This document shows positions 1 to 5,563 of a stretch of DNA of 9,898 nucleotides, piece by piece. Numbering within the stretch: position 1 is the first letter of the stretch; every line of letters starts with the position of its first letter. The stretch is from JAZQUM01 sp045631305 (lineage in GTDB: Bacteria > Bacillota > Clostridia > Oscillospirales > Oscillospiraceae). The DNA is taken from the NCBI GenBank assembly GCA_045631305.1, contig JAZQUM010000098.1, forward strand, positions 1-9,898, written 5' to 3'. Below the pieces are notes generated by a model. The model saw only the letters and a program-made list of their open reading frames with translations. It did not search any database and had not been told where the DNA came from. A program made the position numbers and the translations under genes.

Positions 1-52
1 TGATGCCCAGCACAAGGCTGACCATGCCCACAAAAAAATCACGCTTTTTCAT
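1..52 (-). CDS. Membrane protein, N-terminal fragment (runs off window)
   Basis: Only the first 17 codons are inside the window. They read MKKRDFFVGMVSLVLGI, a basic start followed by a hydrophobic stretch, as expected for the first transmembrane helix of an inner-membrane protein. The ATG overlaps the stop codon of the upstream XRE regulator in an ATGA arrangement, and a GAGGAGGAG ribosome site sits five bases before it inside the last codons of that regulator, so the two are almost certainly translationally coupled. Small XRE repressors of this size are often cotranscribed with a short multi-helix membrane protein in Firmicutes, so this is probably such a partner. The family cannot be named from 17 residues. 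Confidence 0.6.
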   Translation of the reverse strand, partial: MKKRDFFVGMVSLVLGI

Positions 53-252
53 TGGGACTCCTCCTCATAGATGAAAATCTCTTCGATGGCCATGCCAAAG
101 TACCGGGCGATCTTAAAGGCCAGCAGGATGGAGGGGTTGTAACGCCCGTTTTCCAGTGAGCCGATGGTCTGGCGGCTGACCTCCAGCGCCTCGGCCAGTT
201 CCTCCTGCCGGATGCCCCGCGCTTTGCGCAGTTCTTCCAGTCGGTTTTTCAT
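49..252 (-). CDS. Small XRE-family transcriptional regulator
   Basis: This 67-residue protein is almost entirely one Cro/C1-type helix-turn-helix domain. Residues 4-25 hold RLEELRKARGIRQEELAEAL, the positioning and first HTH helices. The recognition helix is around residues 26-35 (VSRQTIGSLE), followed by the conserved N-G-R-Y-x-P turn at 35-40 and the closing helices to about residue 60. It should bind DNA as a dimer and probably represses its own operon. The ATG at 252 is preferred because GGAGG lies six bases upstream, the length then matches the common 66-70 residue subfamily, and a sigma-A-like promoter lies between this start and the longer reading frame's start. A longer form from 333 (MESALDILRS...) would also have a GGAGG site, so an N-extended product cannot be fully excluded. 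The stop overlaps the start of the downstream membrane protein. Confidence 0.85.
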   Translation of the reverse strand: MKNRLEELRKARGIRQEELAEALEVSRQTIGSLENGRYNPSILLAFKIARYFGMAIEEIFIYEEESQ

Positions 253-267
253 AAGCACCTCCAAAAT

Positions 268-283
268 GGAAAGTTTGCTTTCC
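268..283. promoter_or_regulatory. Inverted repeat at the XRE transcript start (possible operator)
   Basis: GGAAAG and CTTTCC face each other across four bases, placed just after the predicted transcription start and before the ribosome site of the small XRE gene. A third copy of the half-site lies at 326-331 beyond the -35 box, so the promoter is bracketed. That suits an autorepressor operator, but a short mRNA hairpin is an alternative. No binding is shown by the sequence itself. Confidence 0.4.
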
Positions 284-291
284 GTATCTTT

Positions 292-320
292 ACTGTAACA
301 CAGAGACCGGAGAATGTCAA
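292..320 (-). promoter_or_regulatory. Sigma-A-like promoter of the small XRE operon
   Basis: On the minus strand TTGACA (320-315) is followed by a 17-base spacer and TACAGT (297-292). The predicted transcript starts near 285, giving a short leader before the ATG at 252. A perfect inverted repeat lies in the leader (268-283), and a further GGAAAG half-site lies just upstream of the -35 box (331-326). Confidence 0.6.
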
Positions 321-377
321 GCGCACTTTCCATTTTTCCTCCCAATTACCCTTTGGACTGATTTAGATAATAAACAA

Positions 378-406
378 CCTCCCTTCGTCGAAGTGACGGA
401 GGGAGG
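378..406 (-). terminator. Hairpin downstream of the zinc-ribbon XRE gene
   Basis: A 12-bp stem with one G-T pair (378-389 with 395-406) and a five-base loop. On the minus strand it is followed by GTTGTTTATTAT, a weak T-rich tract, so it can act as a terminator for the gene ending at 444. There is no T tract on the plus side; there the stem instead contains a GGAGGGAGG ribosome-like site before an ATG at 414. Confidence 0.5.
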
Positions 407-430
407 TATATTCATGGGCTACAACGGCTC

Positions 431-448
431 GATAAATTGGAATTTATC
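431..448. repeat. Perfect 18-base palindrome over the XRE stop codon
   Basis: GATAAATT and AATTTATC are separated by GG. The palindrome covers the last codons and stop of the zinc-ribbon XRE gene. It may fold as a weak AT-rich hairpin at the mRNA end or mark an insert boundary. No function can be assigned. Confidence 0.45.
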
Positions 449-1052
449 TCTTGGTTAGTTTTTTGCACCAAGTCCATTTTCCACATTTCGTGCACTTGAG
501 CAATCTTCTGGTTGGCGTTTGCATCAACACTGCAATCTCTTTATAGTTAGGAACAAACATATGTTGACAGTTCTTACATTCATAATACCCTGTCTCTGCC
601 TTAAATTTAAGAGCAATCATGCAAGGAATGATAAACAGTATAACAGACACGATTATTAAAAAGTCTTGGAATCCACATTCAGGGATAAGAAGTGATATTA
701 AGCTCATCAGGCAAATAAGTGCTGTCAGGCTGGTTGCGATAATCACATAAGCAGAATGCAGTAGTCGTTTATGATACCTTTCCTCATTTTTTGCCATCTG
801 AAAAATCAGTTCATTTAATTGTTCATCCTTGTGTTCTATCTCAATCATCTCCCCACACAATAATTCATTTACCTTGATTCCAAGAATATCACAAAGGTCG
901 AGCATAATATCGGAATCGGGCATTGCTTTGCCTGTCTCCCATTTGGATATAGCTCTGTCGGTTATATCCAATTTTTCTGCCAACTGTGCTTGTGTAAGAT
1001 TTTGCTTTTTTCTGCACTCGGCAATAAACTTTCCTATTTTGATTTGGTCCAT
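444..1052 (-). CDS. XRE regulator with two membrane segments and a C-terminal zinc ribbon
   Basis: This 202-residue protein has three parts. Residues 5-66 form a Cro/C1-type HTH: LTQAQLAEKLDI, then TDRAISKWETGK as the recognition helix, then an MPDSDIMLDLCDILGI closing helix. Residues 100-123 and 130-148 are hydrophobic and look like two transmembrane helices separated by a short loop. Residues 157-196 carry Cys-x2-Cys at 159/162 and Cys-x2-Cys at 187/190, the pattern of a zinc ribbon. XRE proteins with appended membrane helices are common in Clostridia and may sense an envelope or metal signal, but the ligand is unknown. The ATG is supported by AAAGGAGGT with normal spacing. The gene is visibly AT-richer than its neighbours and stands alone, which suggests recent acquisition. 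Repeated GGTTGA/TCAACC half-sites upstream suggest autoregulation. Confidence 0.82.
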   Translation of the reverse strand: MDQIKIGKFIAECRKKQNLTQAQLAEKLDITDRAISKWETGKAMPDSDIMLDLCDILGIKVNELLCGEMIEIEHKDEQLNELIFQMAKNEERYHKRLLHSAYVIIATSLTALICLMSLISLLIPECGFQDFLIIVSVILFIIPCMIALKFKAETGYYECKNCQHMFVPNYKEIAVLMQTPTRRLLKCTKCGKWTWCKKLTKR

Positions 1053-1103
1053 AGGCTACCTCCTTTTGCTTTGATTGTAGCGCCTTTTAAGGAAAATAAC
1101 ACG

Positions 1104-1155
1104 AACCAATGGTTGAAAGGGGAGACATCAACCATTAGTAGAGTGAAAATCAACC
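1104..1155. promoter_or_regulatory. Operator-like half-site cluster upstream of the XRE gene
   Basis: The intergenic stretch holds AATGGTTGA (1108-1116) facing TCAACCATT (1128-1136) as perfect 9-base arms 11 bases apart. A second ATCAACC copy at 1149-1155 lies 22 bases from the first at 1127-1133, two helical turns. A short AACCAATGGTT palindrome (1104-1114) overlaps the left arm. The cluster lies 50-100 bases before the XRE start, where its promoter is expected. A candidate -35 (TTGACG, 1160-1155) is present but its -10 partner is poor. The rest of 1053-1280 holds no gene I can support. Confidence 0.45.
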
Positions 1156-1280
1156 GTCAAATTCAAGTTTATCGTTCAGTTTACTTTATCATATTCTTCG
1201 GTCTGCATCAATGCTTGGTGAAATTGCCGGAGTTGGAATCCATCAGTCCAAAAGTAAAAAGGGACTCGGCTTATCTCTTC

Positions 1281-1309
1281 TTGACCATGTAGGACGAGTG
1301 ATGTAGAAT
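1281..1309 (+). promoter_or_regulatory. Sigma-A-like promoter of the ywaF-like operon
   Basis: TTGACC (1281-1286), a 17-base spacer, then TAGAAT (1304-1309). Transcription should start near 1316, leaving a leader of about 28 bases before the GTG at 1344. It would drive the three plus-strand genes up to the terminator at 3754-3790. Confidence 0.65.
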
Positions 1310-1343
1310 AAAGTGTTAAAATTTCCGAAAGGGATGAAATTTC

Positions 1344-2042
1344 GTGTTTACTGTAAATCATTTTATCTGGCTGGGCATTTCTGCGATTGTGGCTGTAGCC
1401 TATTTCCTGTGGGCCAAAAAGCACACGGAGATGCAGGTTCTGAGTGTGATGTGTGTGGCAGCTGTCATTTCGGAAGTGGTGAAAATTTTCTGCATGACCG
1501 GATTTGACGGCACTCGGGCTGTCATTGACCCGGGCATTCTGCCTTTCCATCTTTGCTCCATTCAGATTTTTATGGTTTTCATCCTGCGGTTCGGAAAAAA
1601 TGAAAAGCTGCGGGAATTCCTCTATGCCCTTTCTTACCCTGCAGCCATCATCGGCGCTATGCTGTCGCTGCTGATCCCCATTGAAGGCGTGGCCTTCAAC
1701 GAGGTGCATCCCTATCAGTATTTCTTCTACCATGCGTTTCTGGTGGGTTTTGGCTACTGGATGTTTTATTCCCGCAAGCATATCTTCACCAAAAAGAGTG
1801 TGCTGCAGGCGCTGGTGGGACTTCTGGCCTGCGCGTGGCTGGCTTTTTATATGAATTCCTTTTCCGGGCAGAACTTCATGTTCATCGTGGAGCCTCCTCT
1901 GGAAAATTTGCCCTATCTGAATGTGGACCATGGTTGGGGTGTGTATTTTGCACATCTCATCTGTGCGGCCGGGGTCGGTTTGGTGCTGCCTTATCTTCCT
2001 GTATTGCTGCGGAAAAAGAAAAAGGATAAGGTGGCGGCCTGA
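1344..2042 (+). CDS. YwaF/TMEM164-like integral membrane protein (TIGR02206 type)
   Basis: This 232-residue protein is mostly hydrophobic, with roughly six membrane segments (about 7-23, 33-50, 68-84, 94-112, 127-142, 153-171) and a last one near 200-222, ending in a lysine-rich cytosolic tail. Features of the YwaF family include LPFHLCS at 66-72 after the second helix, a Y-P-A-x-I-x-G-A segment at 98-105, His130 in FFYHAFL, and NFMF followed by a PPLENLP loop at 177-190. Pfam places bacterial YwaF proteins with eukaryotic TMEM164, reported as an acyltransferase making ether phospholipids through a cysteine. Whether Cys71 is its equivalent cannot be verified here. GTG is the first start after an in-frame stop and has AAAGGG about ten bases before it. 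It is first in an operon with a DUF2156-GNAT gene. Confidence 0.75.
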   Translation: MFTVNHFIWLGISAIVAVAYFLWAKKHTEMQVLSVMCVAAVISEVVKIFCMTGFDGTRAVIDPGILPFHLCSIQIFMVFILRFGKNEKLREFLYALSYPAAIIGAMLSLLIPIEGVAFNEVHPYQYFFYHAFLVGFGYWMFYSRKHIFTKKSVLQALVGLLACAWLAFYMNSFSGQNFMFIVEPPLENLPYLNVDHGWGVYFAHLICAAGVGLVLPYLPVLLRKKKKDKVAA

Positions 2043-2090
2043 GGTAATACTAACCAATGGCAAAGTTGCAAAAGACTGTGTTGAGGTAAC

Positions 2091-3512
2091 ATGCTGAGAG
2101 TAAAGAAAACGGAAATCCCGTGGAAAAGCGTTACGGTGGAGGATATGCCCCGCCTGCGCAAATATTATAAAAATTGTGACTACCGCCTGTGCGAATATTC
2201 TGCCGGGGTAAAGCTTATGTGGCGCGGCGTGCTGCACCCTGTTTGGGCAGAGGTGGCAGGCTGCCTTGTGGTGCGAAACGGCAGCGCAGGGGAGTATATG
2301 TTTGACTATCCTGTAGCAGGGAAAGACGGTTCTGTGGAGCAGGCGTTGGAAACGGTGGACCGCTACTGTGTGGATCACGGTATTGCCCCTGTTTATTCTG
2401 TGGTGCCCACGGAAAAACTTCCTTCCCTTTTTGCCCGCTATCCGCATATGGTGGTGGATCGCCCTATCAGTTGGGGAGATTATCTCTATCGCGCAGAGGA
2501 TATGATGACCTTTGCCGGCCGCCGCTACAGTGGCCAGCGCAACCATATCAATAAATTCAAAAAGAATTATCCCGGGGCATCTTTCTGCTCTCTTACAACG
2601 GAAGATAAAGCGCGGCTGGAAGAGTTTTGGCAGAGCTATGAAACGGTTTTTACCAAAGGGGAAGATAAAAGAGCCCGCCGCGAGCTGGAGCTTGCCAAAA
2701 AGATGTTCCGCTATGTGGGAAAGCCCTGGTTCTGTGCCGGCGGTATGGAACATGAGGGGCGGCTGATTGCGGTGTGCCTTGCTGAACGCTGCGGAGAAAC
2801 CATGATTGTGCACATTGAAAAGGCGCTTTATGGCTATGAGGGTGTTTATCCCACCATGGTCAATGCCTTTGCACGGCATTACGGAGCAGGCGTGGCGCTC
2901 TTTAACCGGGAAGACGATGCCCGCGATAAAGGCCTTCGCACCTCCAAACTGCAGTATCTGCCCGTGGAGCGGGCATCCAAAAGCCGGGTGAAGCTGCAAA
3001 ATGAGCTGCAATTTTTAAATGAGATCCCTGTGCTGGAAAGTGATCGCCTTACCATAACGGCACTGAAAGATGAGGATATGACATCTTACAATGCGCTCTG
3101 CCTTGACGATGAGCGCAACCGCCTCTGGGGTTATGATTACCGTGAAGATCTGGAAGGGGAACTGACAGAGGATTATTTCCTTTCTGTTGCCCGTGAAGAT
3201 TTCAAAAACCGTCAGGCGGTGAATTTTGCTGTGCGGCTGGATGGAAAACTTATCGGTGAAGCGGTTCTCTATCACTTTGACTACAAGGGCGGTGCAGAAC
3301 TTGGCTGCCGCATCGCACCGGAATATGCAGGCTTTGGTTATGGACGCGAGGCGTTTGCCGCTGTGGCCGACTGGGCGCTGTACTGCCTGGATCTGGGGGA
3401 AGTGGTGGCAAAATGCAGCAAGGAAAACGAGGCATCCCGGAAGATGCTTGCTTCCTGCATGCGGCCCAACGGAGAAGACGAAACTTTCTTCTATTTCAAA
3501 AAAATTGTATAA
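2091..3512 (+). CDS. DUF2156 (LPG-synthase C-terminal-like) and GNAT acetyltransferase fusion
   Basis: The 473 residues form two acyltransferase-fold domains. Residues about 10-305 match the DUF2156 family, related to the catalytic part of aminoacyl-phosphatidylglycerol synthases. Seen here are YLYRAEDMMTFAGRRYSGQRNHINKFKK-type text at 131-158, an AVCLAERCGETMIVHIEKA strand-helix at 227-245, and NREDD with GLRTSKLQYLP at 272-291. Residues about 311-473 are a RimJ/RimL-like GNAT domain: ESDRLTITAL at 316-325, an acetyl-CoA loop GFGYGREA at 414-421, and the Asn-containing motif KENEASRKML at 444-453. DUF2156-only proteins and such fusions are common in Clostridia but their substrates are unknown. 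There are no membrane segments. GAGGT precedes the ATG. Pairing with a YwaF-like membrane protein suggests lipid or envelope chemistry, which is inference. Confidence 0.8.
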   Translation: MLRVKKTEIPWKSVTVEDMPRLRKYYKNCDYRLCEYSAGVKLMWRGVLHPVWAEVAGCLVVRNGSAGEYMFDYPVAGKDGSVEQALETVDRYCVDHGIAPVYSVVPTEKLPSLFARYPHMVVDRPISWGDYLYRAEDMMTFAGRRYSGQRNHINKFKKNYPGASFCSLTTEDKARLEEFWQSYETVFTKGEDKRARRELELAKKMFRYVGKPWFCAGGMEHEGRLIAVCLAERCGETMIVHIEKALYGYEGVYPTMVNAFARHYGAGVALFNREDDARDKGLRTSKLQYLPVERASKSRVKLQNELQFLNEIPVLESDRLTITALKDEDMTSYNALCLDDERNRLWGYDYREDLEGELTEDYFLSVAREDFKNRQAVNFAVRLDGKLIGEAVLYHFDYKGGAELGCRIAPEYAGFGYGREAFAAVADWALYCLDLGEVVAKCSKENEASRKMLASCMRPNGEDETFFYFKKIV

Positions 3513-3551
3513 AATTTTATCGACGTGGGATACTTGTCACGAGGTGATGGC

Positions 3552-3746
3552 ATGAGCAGGAGTGAACTTGCAGGGGAAGATCTCCCGCAGGGACTGAAAA
3601 ATGCGCTGATGCAAAACCGCGCCGCTATGGACCGCTTTCTTTCGCTGACGGAGATGGAGCGCCGTGATATTATCGACGGCACCCGCCGCATCGCATCCCG
3701 CGATGAGATGCGCAGTTATGTAACGAGCATTCTGCAGACCTATTAA
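3552..3746 (+). CDS. Small conserved-type protein, YdeI C-terminal-like
   Basis: A 64-residue soluble protein, predicted mostly helical: ELAGEDLPQGLKNALMQNRAAMDRFLSLT then MERRDIIDGTRRIASRDEMRSYVTSILQTY. The pattern of Leu-Pro-x-Gly near the start, Ala-Met-x-x-Phe, and Ser-x-x-Glu-Met-x-x-Tyr-Val at the end recalls small hypothetical proteins of Clostridia and the C-terminal helix region of YdeI/OmpD-associated proteins. The likeness is from memory and weak. The ATG at 3552 is chosen because GAGGTGAT lies just before it; the longer reading frame from a GTG at 3525 has no ribosome site and would contain that site inside its coding sequence. It follows the DUF2156-GNAT gene by 39 bases with no terminator between, so it is probably the last gene of that operon. 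Function unknown. Confidence 0.7.
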   Translation: MSRSELAGEDLPQGLKNALMQNRAAMDRFLSLTEMERRDIIDGTRRIASRDEMRSYVTSILQTY

Positions 3747-3753
3747 GCGGCAA

Positions 3754-3790
3754 AAAAGCACACATCTTTCGATGTGTGCTTTTGTTTTTT
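3754..3790. terminator. Bidirectional terminator between convergent genes
   Basis: A 13-bp perfect stem (3754-3766 with 3771-3783) with a four-base TTTC loop, A-rich on the left and followed by GTTTTTT on the right. It ends the plus-strand ywaF-like operon and, read from the other strand, the smr-arsC-like operon that stops at 3801. Confidence 0.9.
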
Positions 3791-3800
3791 ATGAAAGAAA

Positions 3801-4154
3801 TCAGCCTTCTAAAGCTTCGGCCCACTCATCTTCTTTAAAGCCTACCAGCACGAAATCGTCGCTGACCAAAATGGGGCGGCGGAGCAGCATGCCGTTGGTG
3901 GCAAGAAGTGCGATCTGCTGAGCTTCGCTCATTTCATCCAGCTTTCCCTTGAGACCTAACTCGCGGTAAGCCTGACCGCTGGTGTTGAAAAAGCGCTTGA
4001 GGGGAAGACCGCTTTTACGGAACCACTGGATCAGTTCGTCGGGGCGGGGATTATCGGATTTGATGCAGCGAGAGGTAAAGGACACACCGTGGTCATTCAG
4101 CCACTTGGATGCCTTCTGGCAGGTAGAGCATTTGGCGTAACACAGGAATTTCAT
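3801..4154 (-). CDS. ArsC/Spx-family thioredoxin-fold protein
   Basis: This 117-residue protein has the ArsC-family layout. The redox motif Cys9-Ser-Thr-Cys12 follows the first strand, then the KASKWLNDHGV helix. Next come IKSDNPRPDELIQWFRKSGLP (31-51), the family hallmark FFNTSGQAYRELGLK (55-69), and the LLRRPILV segment with the expected cis-proline near residue 94. This fold covers arsenate reductases, YffB-like proteins of unknown role, and the RNA-polymerase-binding regulators Spx/MgsR. The CxxC motif resembles Spx, but the protein is shorter than Spx (about 131 residues) and there is no arsenic gene nearby. A general thiol-redox or uncharacterised reductase role is therefore the safer call. 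AGGAGG overlaps the stop codon of the upstream smr gene (TAGGAGG), eight bases before the ATG, so the pair is coupled. Confidence 0.8.
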   Translation of the reverse strand: MKFLCYAKCSTCQKASKWLNDHGVSFTSRCIKSDNPRPDELIQWFRKSGLPLKRFFNTSGQAYRELGLKGKLDEMSEAQQIALLATNGMLLRRPILVSDDFVLVGFKEDEWAEALEG

Positions 4155-4162
4155 GGTTCCTC

Positions 4163-4408
4163 CTAAAATTCGCGGAGCACAAGGTCAGTGCTGCCGTTGT
4201 TCAGTGCCGATTCCAGACGGCGAACTTTGGGGTGGGTGGCATATTCCTGGCGTATCATATCCCGCAGCGCAGTGCCGCTATGGCAGCCGTGAATCACACG
4301 GATGCGGTAAACGCCGTTTCCGGCGCGGCGGAGCTGCGCGTCGATAGTGACCTTTGCCTGAAATTTATTCTTTCCGTGAAGGTCAACGGTGATGATTCCA
4401 ATGCTCAT
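4163..4408 (-). CDS. Smr (small MutS-related) domain protein
   Basis: This 81-residue protein is a stand-alone Smr domain. It has the entry motif VDLHG (8-12), the helix KNKFQAKVTIDAQLRRA, and the IRVIHGCHSGTALRDMIRQ segment (36-54), which corresponds to the IHGxGxG-L-R motif with the second and third glycines replaced. Smr domains elsewhere are nucleases acting on DNA branches or on mRNA at stalled ribosomes. Short Clostridial versions are common and their target is unknown, and the altered glycine motif makes activity uncertain. The start at 4408 is chosen because GGGGTG lies before it and the promoter TTGAAA-17-TAGAAT lies immediately upstream; the 17-codon longer reading frame begins inside that promoter. 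It is cotranscribed with the ArsC-like gene. Confidence 0.8.
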   Translation of the reverse strand: MSIGIITVDLHGKNKFQAKVTIDAQLRRAGNGVYRIRVIHGCHSGTALRDMIRQEYATHPKVRRLESALNNGSTDLVLREF

Positions 4409-4430
4409 TTTTTCACCCCGATTTTTTATA

Positions 4431-4459
4431 ATTCTACTGCAAAAACTAATGTTTTTCAA
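4431..4459 (-). promoter_or_regulatory. Sigma-A-like promoter of the smr-arsC-like operon
   Basis: TTGAAA (4459-4454), a 17-base spacer, then TAGAAT (4436-4431). Transcription should begin near 4424, about 16 bases before the smr ATG. It stands back to back with the plus-strand fkbM promoter, with eight bases between the two -35 boxes. Confidence 0.75.
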
Positions 4460-4467
4460 TTACTTTA

Positions 4468-4495
4468 TTGCTTTTTGGTAATAATGTGGTACAAT
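4468..4495 (+). promoter_or_regulatory. Extended -10 promoter of the fkbM-like operon
   Basis: TTGCTT (4468-4473), a 16-base spacer, then TACAAT (4490-4495) with TG one base upstream of the -10 box. Transcription should start near 4502, leaving a leader of about 27 bases before the ATG at 4529. Confidence 0.7.
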
Positions 4496-4528
4496 GAACA
4501 AAACTTTGGCGACGAGGGAATACGAAAT

Positions 4529-5551
4529 ATGTGGAATTACCTCAAAGAAATTCGCCGCCCCATTTTGCTTTACGGAATGGGTAACGGGGCGGATAAAATA
4601 TTGGATGAAATGGAGCGCCGCGGCATTGGAGCTGCAGGTGTATTTGCCAGCGACGGATTTGCCCGCCACAACCTTTTTCGCGGCTTTGAGGTGGGGAGTT
4701 ATTCCGAGGCCAAAGAACGCTTTGGAGAAATGACGGTGCTGGTAGCTTTTGGTACCCAGCGCGCCGACGTGATGGAACTCATTGAAAAAGTGGCGGCAGA
4801 AAACGAAACTTTTGTTCCCGATGTGCCCGTTATCGGTGAGGGTATTTTTGATAGAGACTATGCCGCGGCACATGAAAAGGAGCTGCATGCGGTTTACGAT
4901 ATGCTGGCGGATACCCGTTCCAAAGAAGTGTTTGCCAATCTTGTGGAGTATAAACTCACCGGCAGGCTGGAGCCTCTTCGTCTTGCCCGCTGCCCCAAAG
5001 AGGATGGATGGAATGTGCTTTCTTTGGGAAAAGAAGAGCACTATCTGGACCTTGGTGCTTATACCGGGGATACAGCTCAGGAATTTTTAGAGCAGGTTGG
5101 AACATACGGTTCTATCATCTGTGTGGAGCCAGACGGACGGAATTTCCGACGCCTGAAGGAAAACACGGCGCAGTTTGTAAACTGTGAATGCTATCATGTG
5201 GGCATTGCCGATGCCCCCGGCGAAATGACTTTTTCTGTGGGGAAGGGCAGGGGAAATGCCCGCGGCGGCAAAGAAACGGTGGTTCCTTGTGAAAGTGTGG
5301 ATCATTTGCTTTCTGGCCGCAAGGTGAGTTATATTAAAATGGATGTAGAAGGGCAGGAAGCAGCTGCCATCCGCGGTGCGGAGGAGACGATTTGCCGCTA
5401 TCGCCCCAAGATGCTGGTTTCTGCTTACCACCGCACGGAAGATCTCTTTGCTATCCCGCTGCAGGTGAAGGAGATCTGCCCCGATTATAAAGTATACCTT
5501 CGTCACTATCCCTATATTCCCGCGTGGGATATCAACTACTATTTCGTATAG
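4529..5551 (+). CDS. FkbM-family SAM-dependent methyltransferase with N-terminal Rossmann-like domain
   Basis: This is a 340-residue protein. Residues 9-95 look like a small nucleotide-binding-type domain: PILLYGMGNGADKIL (11-25), GAAGVFASD (34-42), then VLVAFGTQR (70-78). Residues about 165-340 are an FkbM methyltransferase: motif I YLDLGAYTGDT (172-182), the acidic ICVEPD (197-202) for the SAM ribose, the ESVDHLL segment (255-261), KMDVEGQE (270-277), and the PKMLVSAYH strand (293-301). FkbM enzymes O-methylate sugars, lipids or polyketides, and the substrate here is unknown because no glycan cluster is visible. The ATG at 4529 is chosen because a promoter lies at 4468-4495; the much longer reading frame would run through that promoter and antisense to smr. 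GAGGG is about ten bases upstream, slightly far. Cotranscribed with the following membrane protein gene, 12 bases downstream. Confidence 0.85.
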   Translation: MWNYLKEIRRPILLYGMGNGADKILDEMERRGIGAAGVFASDGFARHNLFRGFEVGSYSEAKERFGEMTVLVAFGTQRADVMELIEKVAAENETFVPDVPVIGEGIFDRDYAAAHEKELHAVYDMLADTRSKEVFANLVEYKLTGRLEPLRLARCPKEDGWNVLSLGKEEHYLDLGAYTGDTAQEFLEQVGTYGSIICVEPDGRNFRRLKENTAQFVNCECYHVGIADAPGEMTFSVGKGRGNARGGKETVVPCESVDHLLSGRKVSYIKMDVEGQEAAAIRGAEETICRYRPKMLVSAYHRTEDLFAIPLQVKEICPDYKVYLRHYPYIPAWDINYYFV

Positions 5552-5563
5552 GAGGAGCCGTTC

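Noticed and set aside
1176..3011. A 611-codon open frame on the minus strand
   Set aside because: It runs antisense to two well-supported plus-strand genes, is rich in His, Pro and Arg as expected from shadow frames, has no family motif and no credible ribosome site.
3801..4154. Naming the ArsC-fold protein as arsenate reductase or as Spx
   Set aside because: No ars genes nearby, and it is shorter than Spx; the sequence alone does not decide between the subfamilies.
4232..4528. N-terminal extension of the fkbM-like frame
   Set aside because: It would be antisense to smr and pass through both divergent promoters; the protein-like text begins at the ATG at 4529.
4460..5041. A 193-codon minus-strand open frame opposite the fkbM-like gene
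   Set aside because: It covers the divergent promoters and the N-terminal domain of the methyltransferase in antisense and shows no domain.
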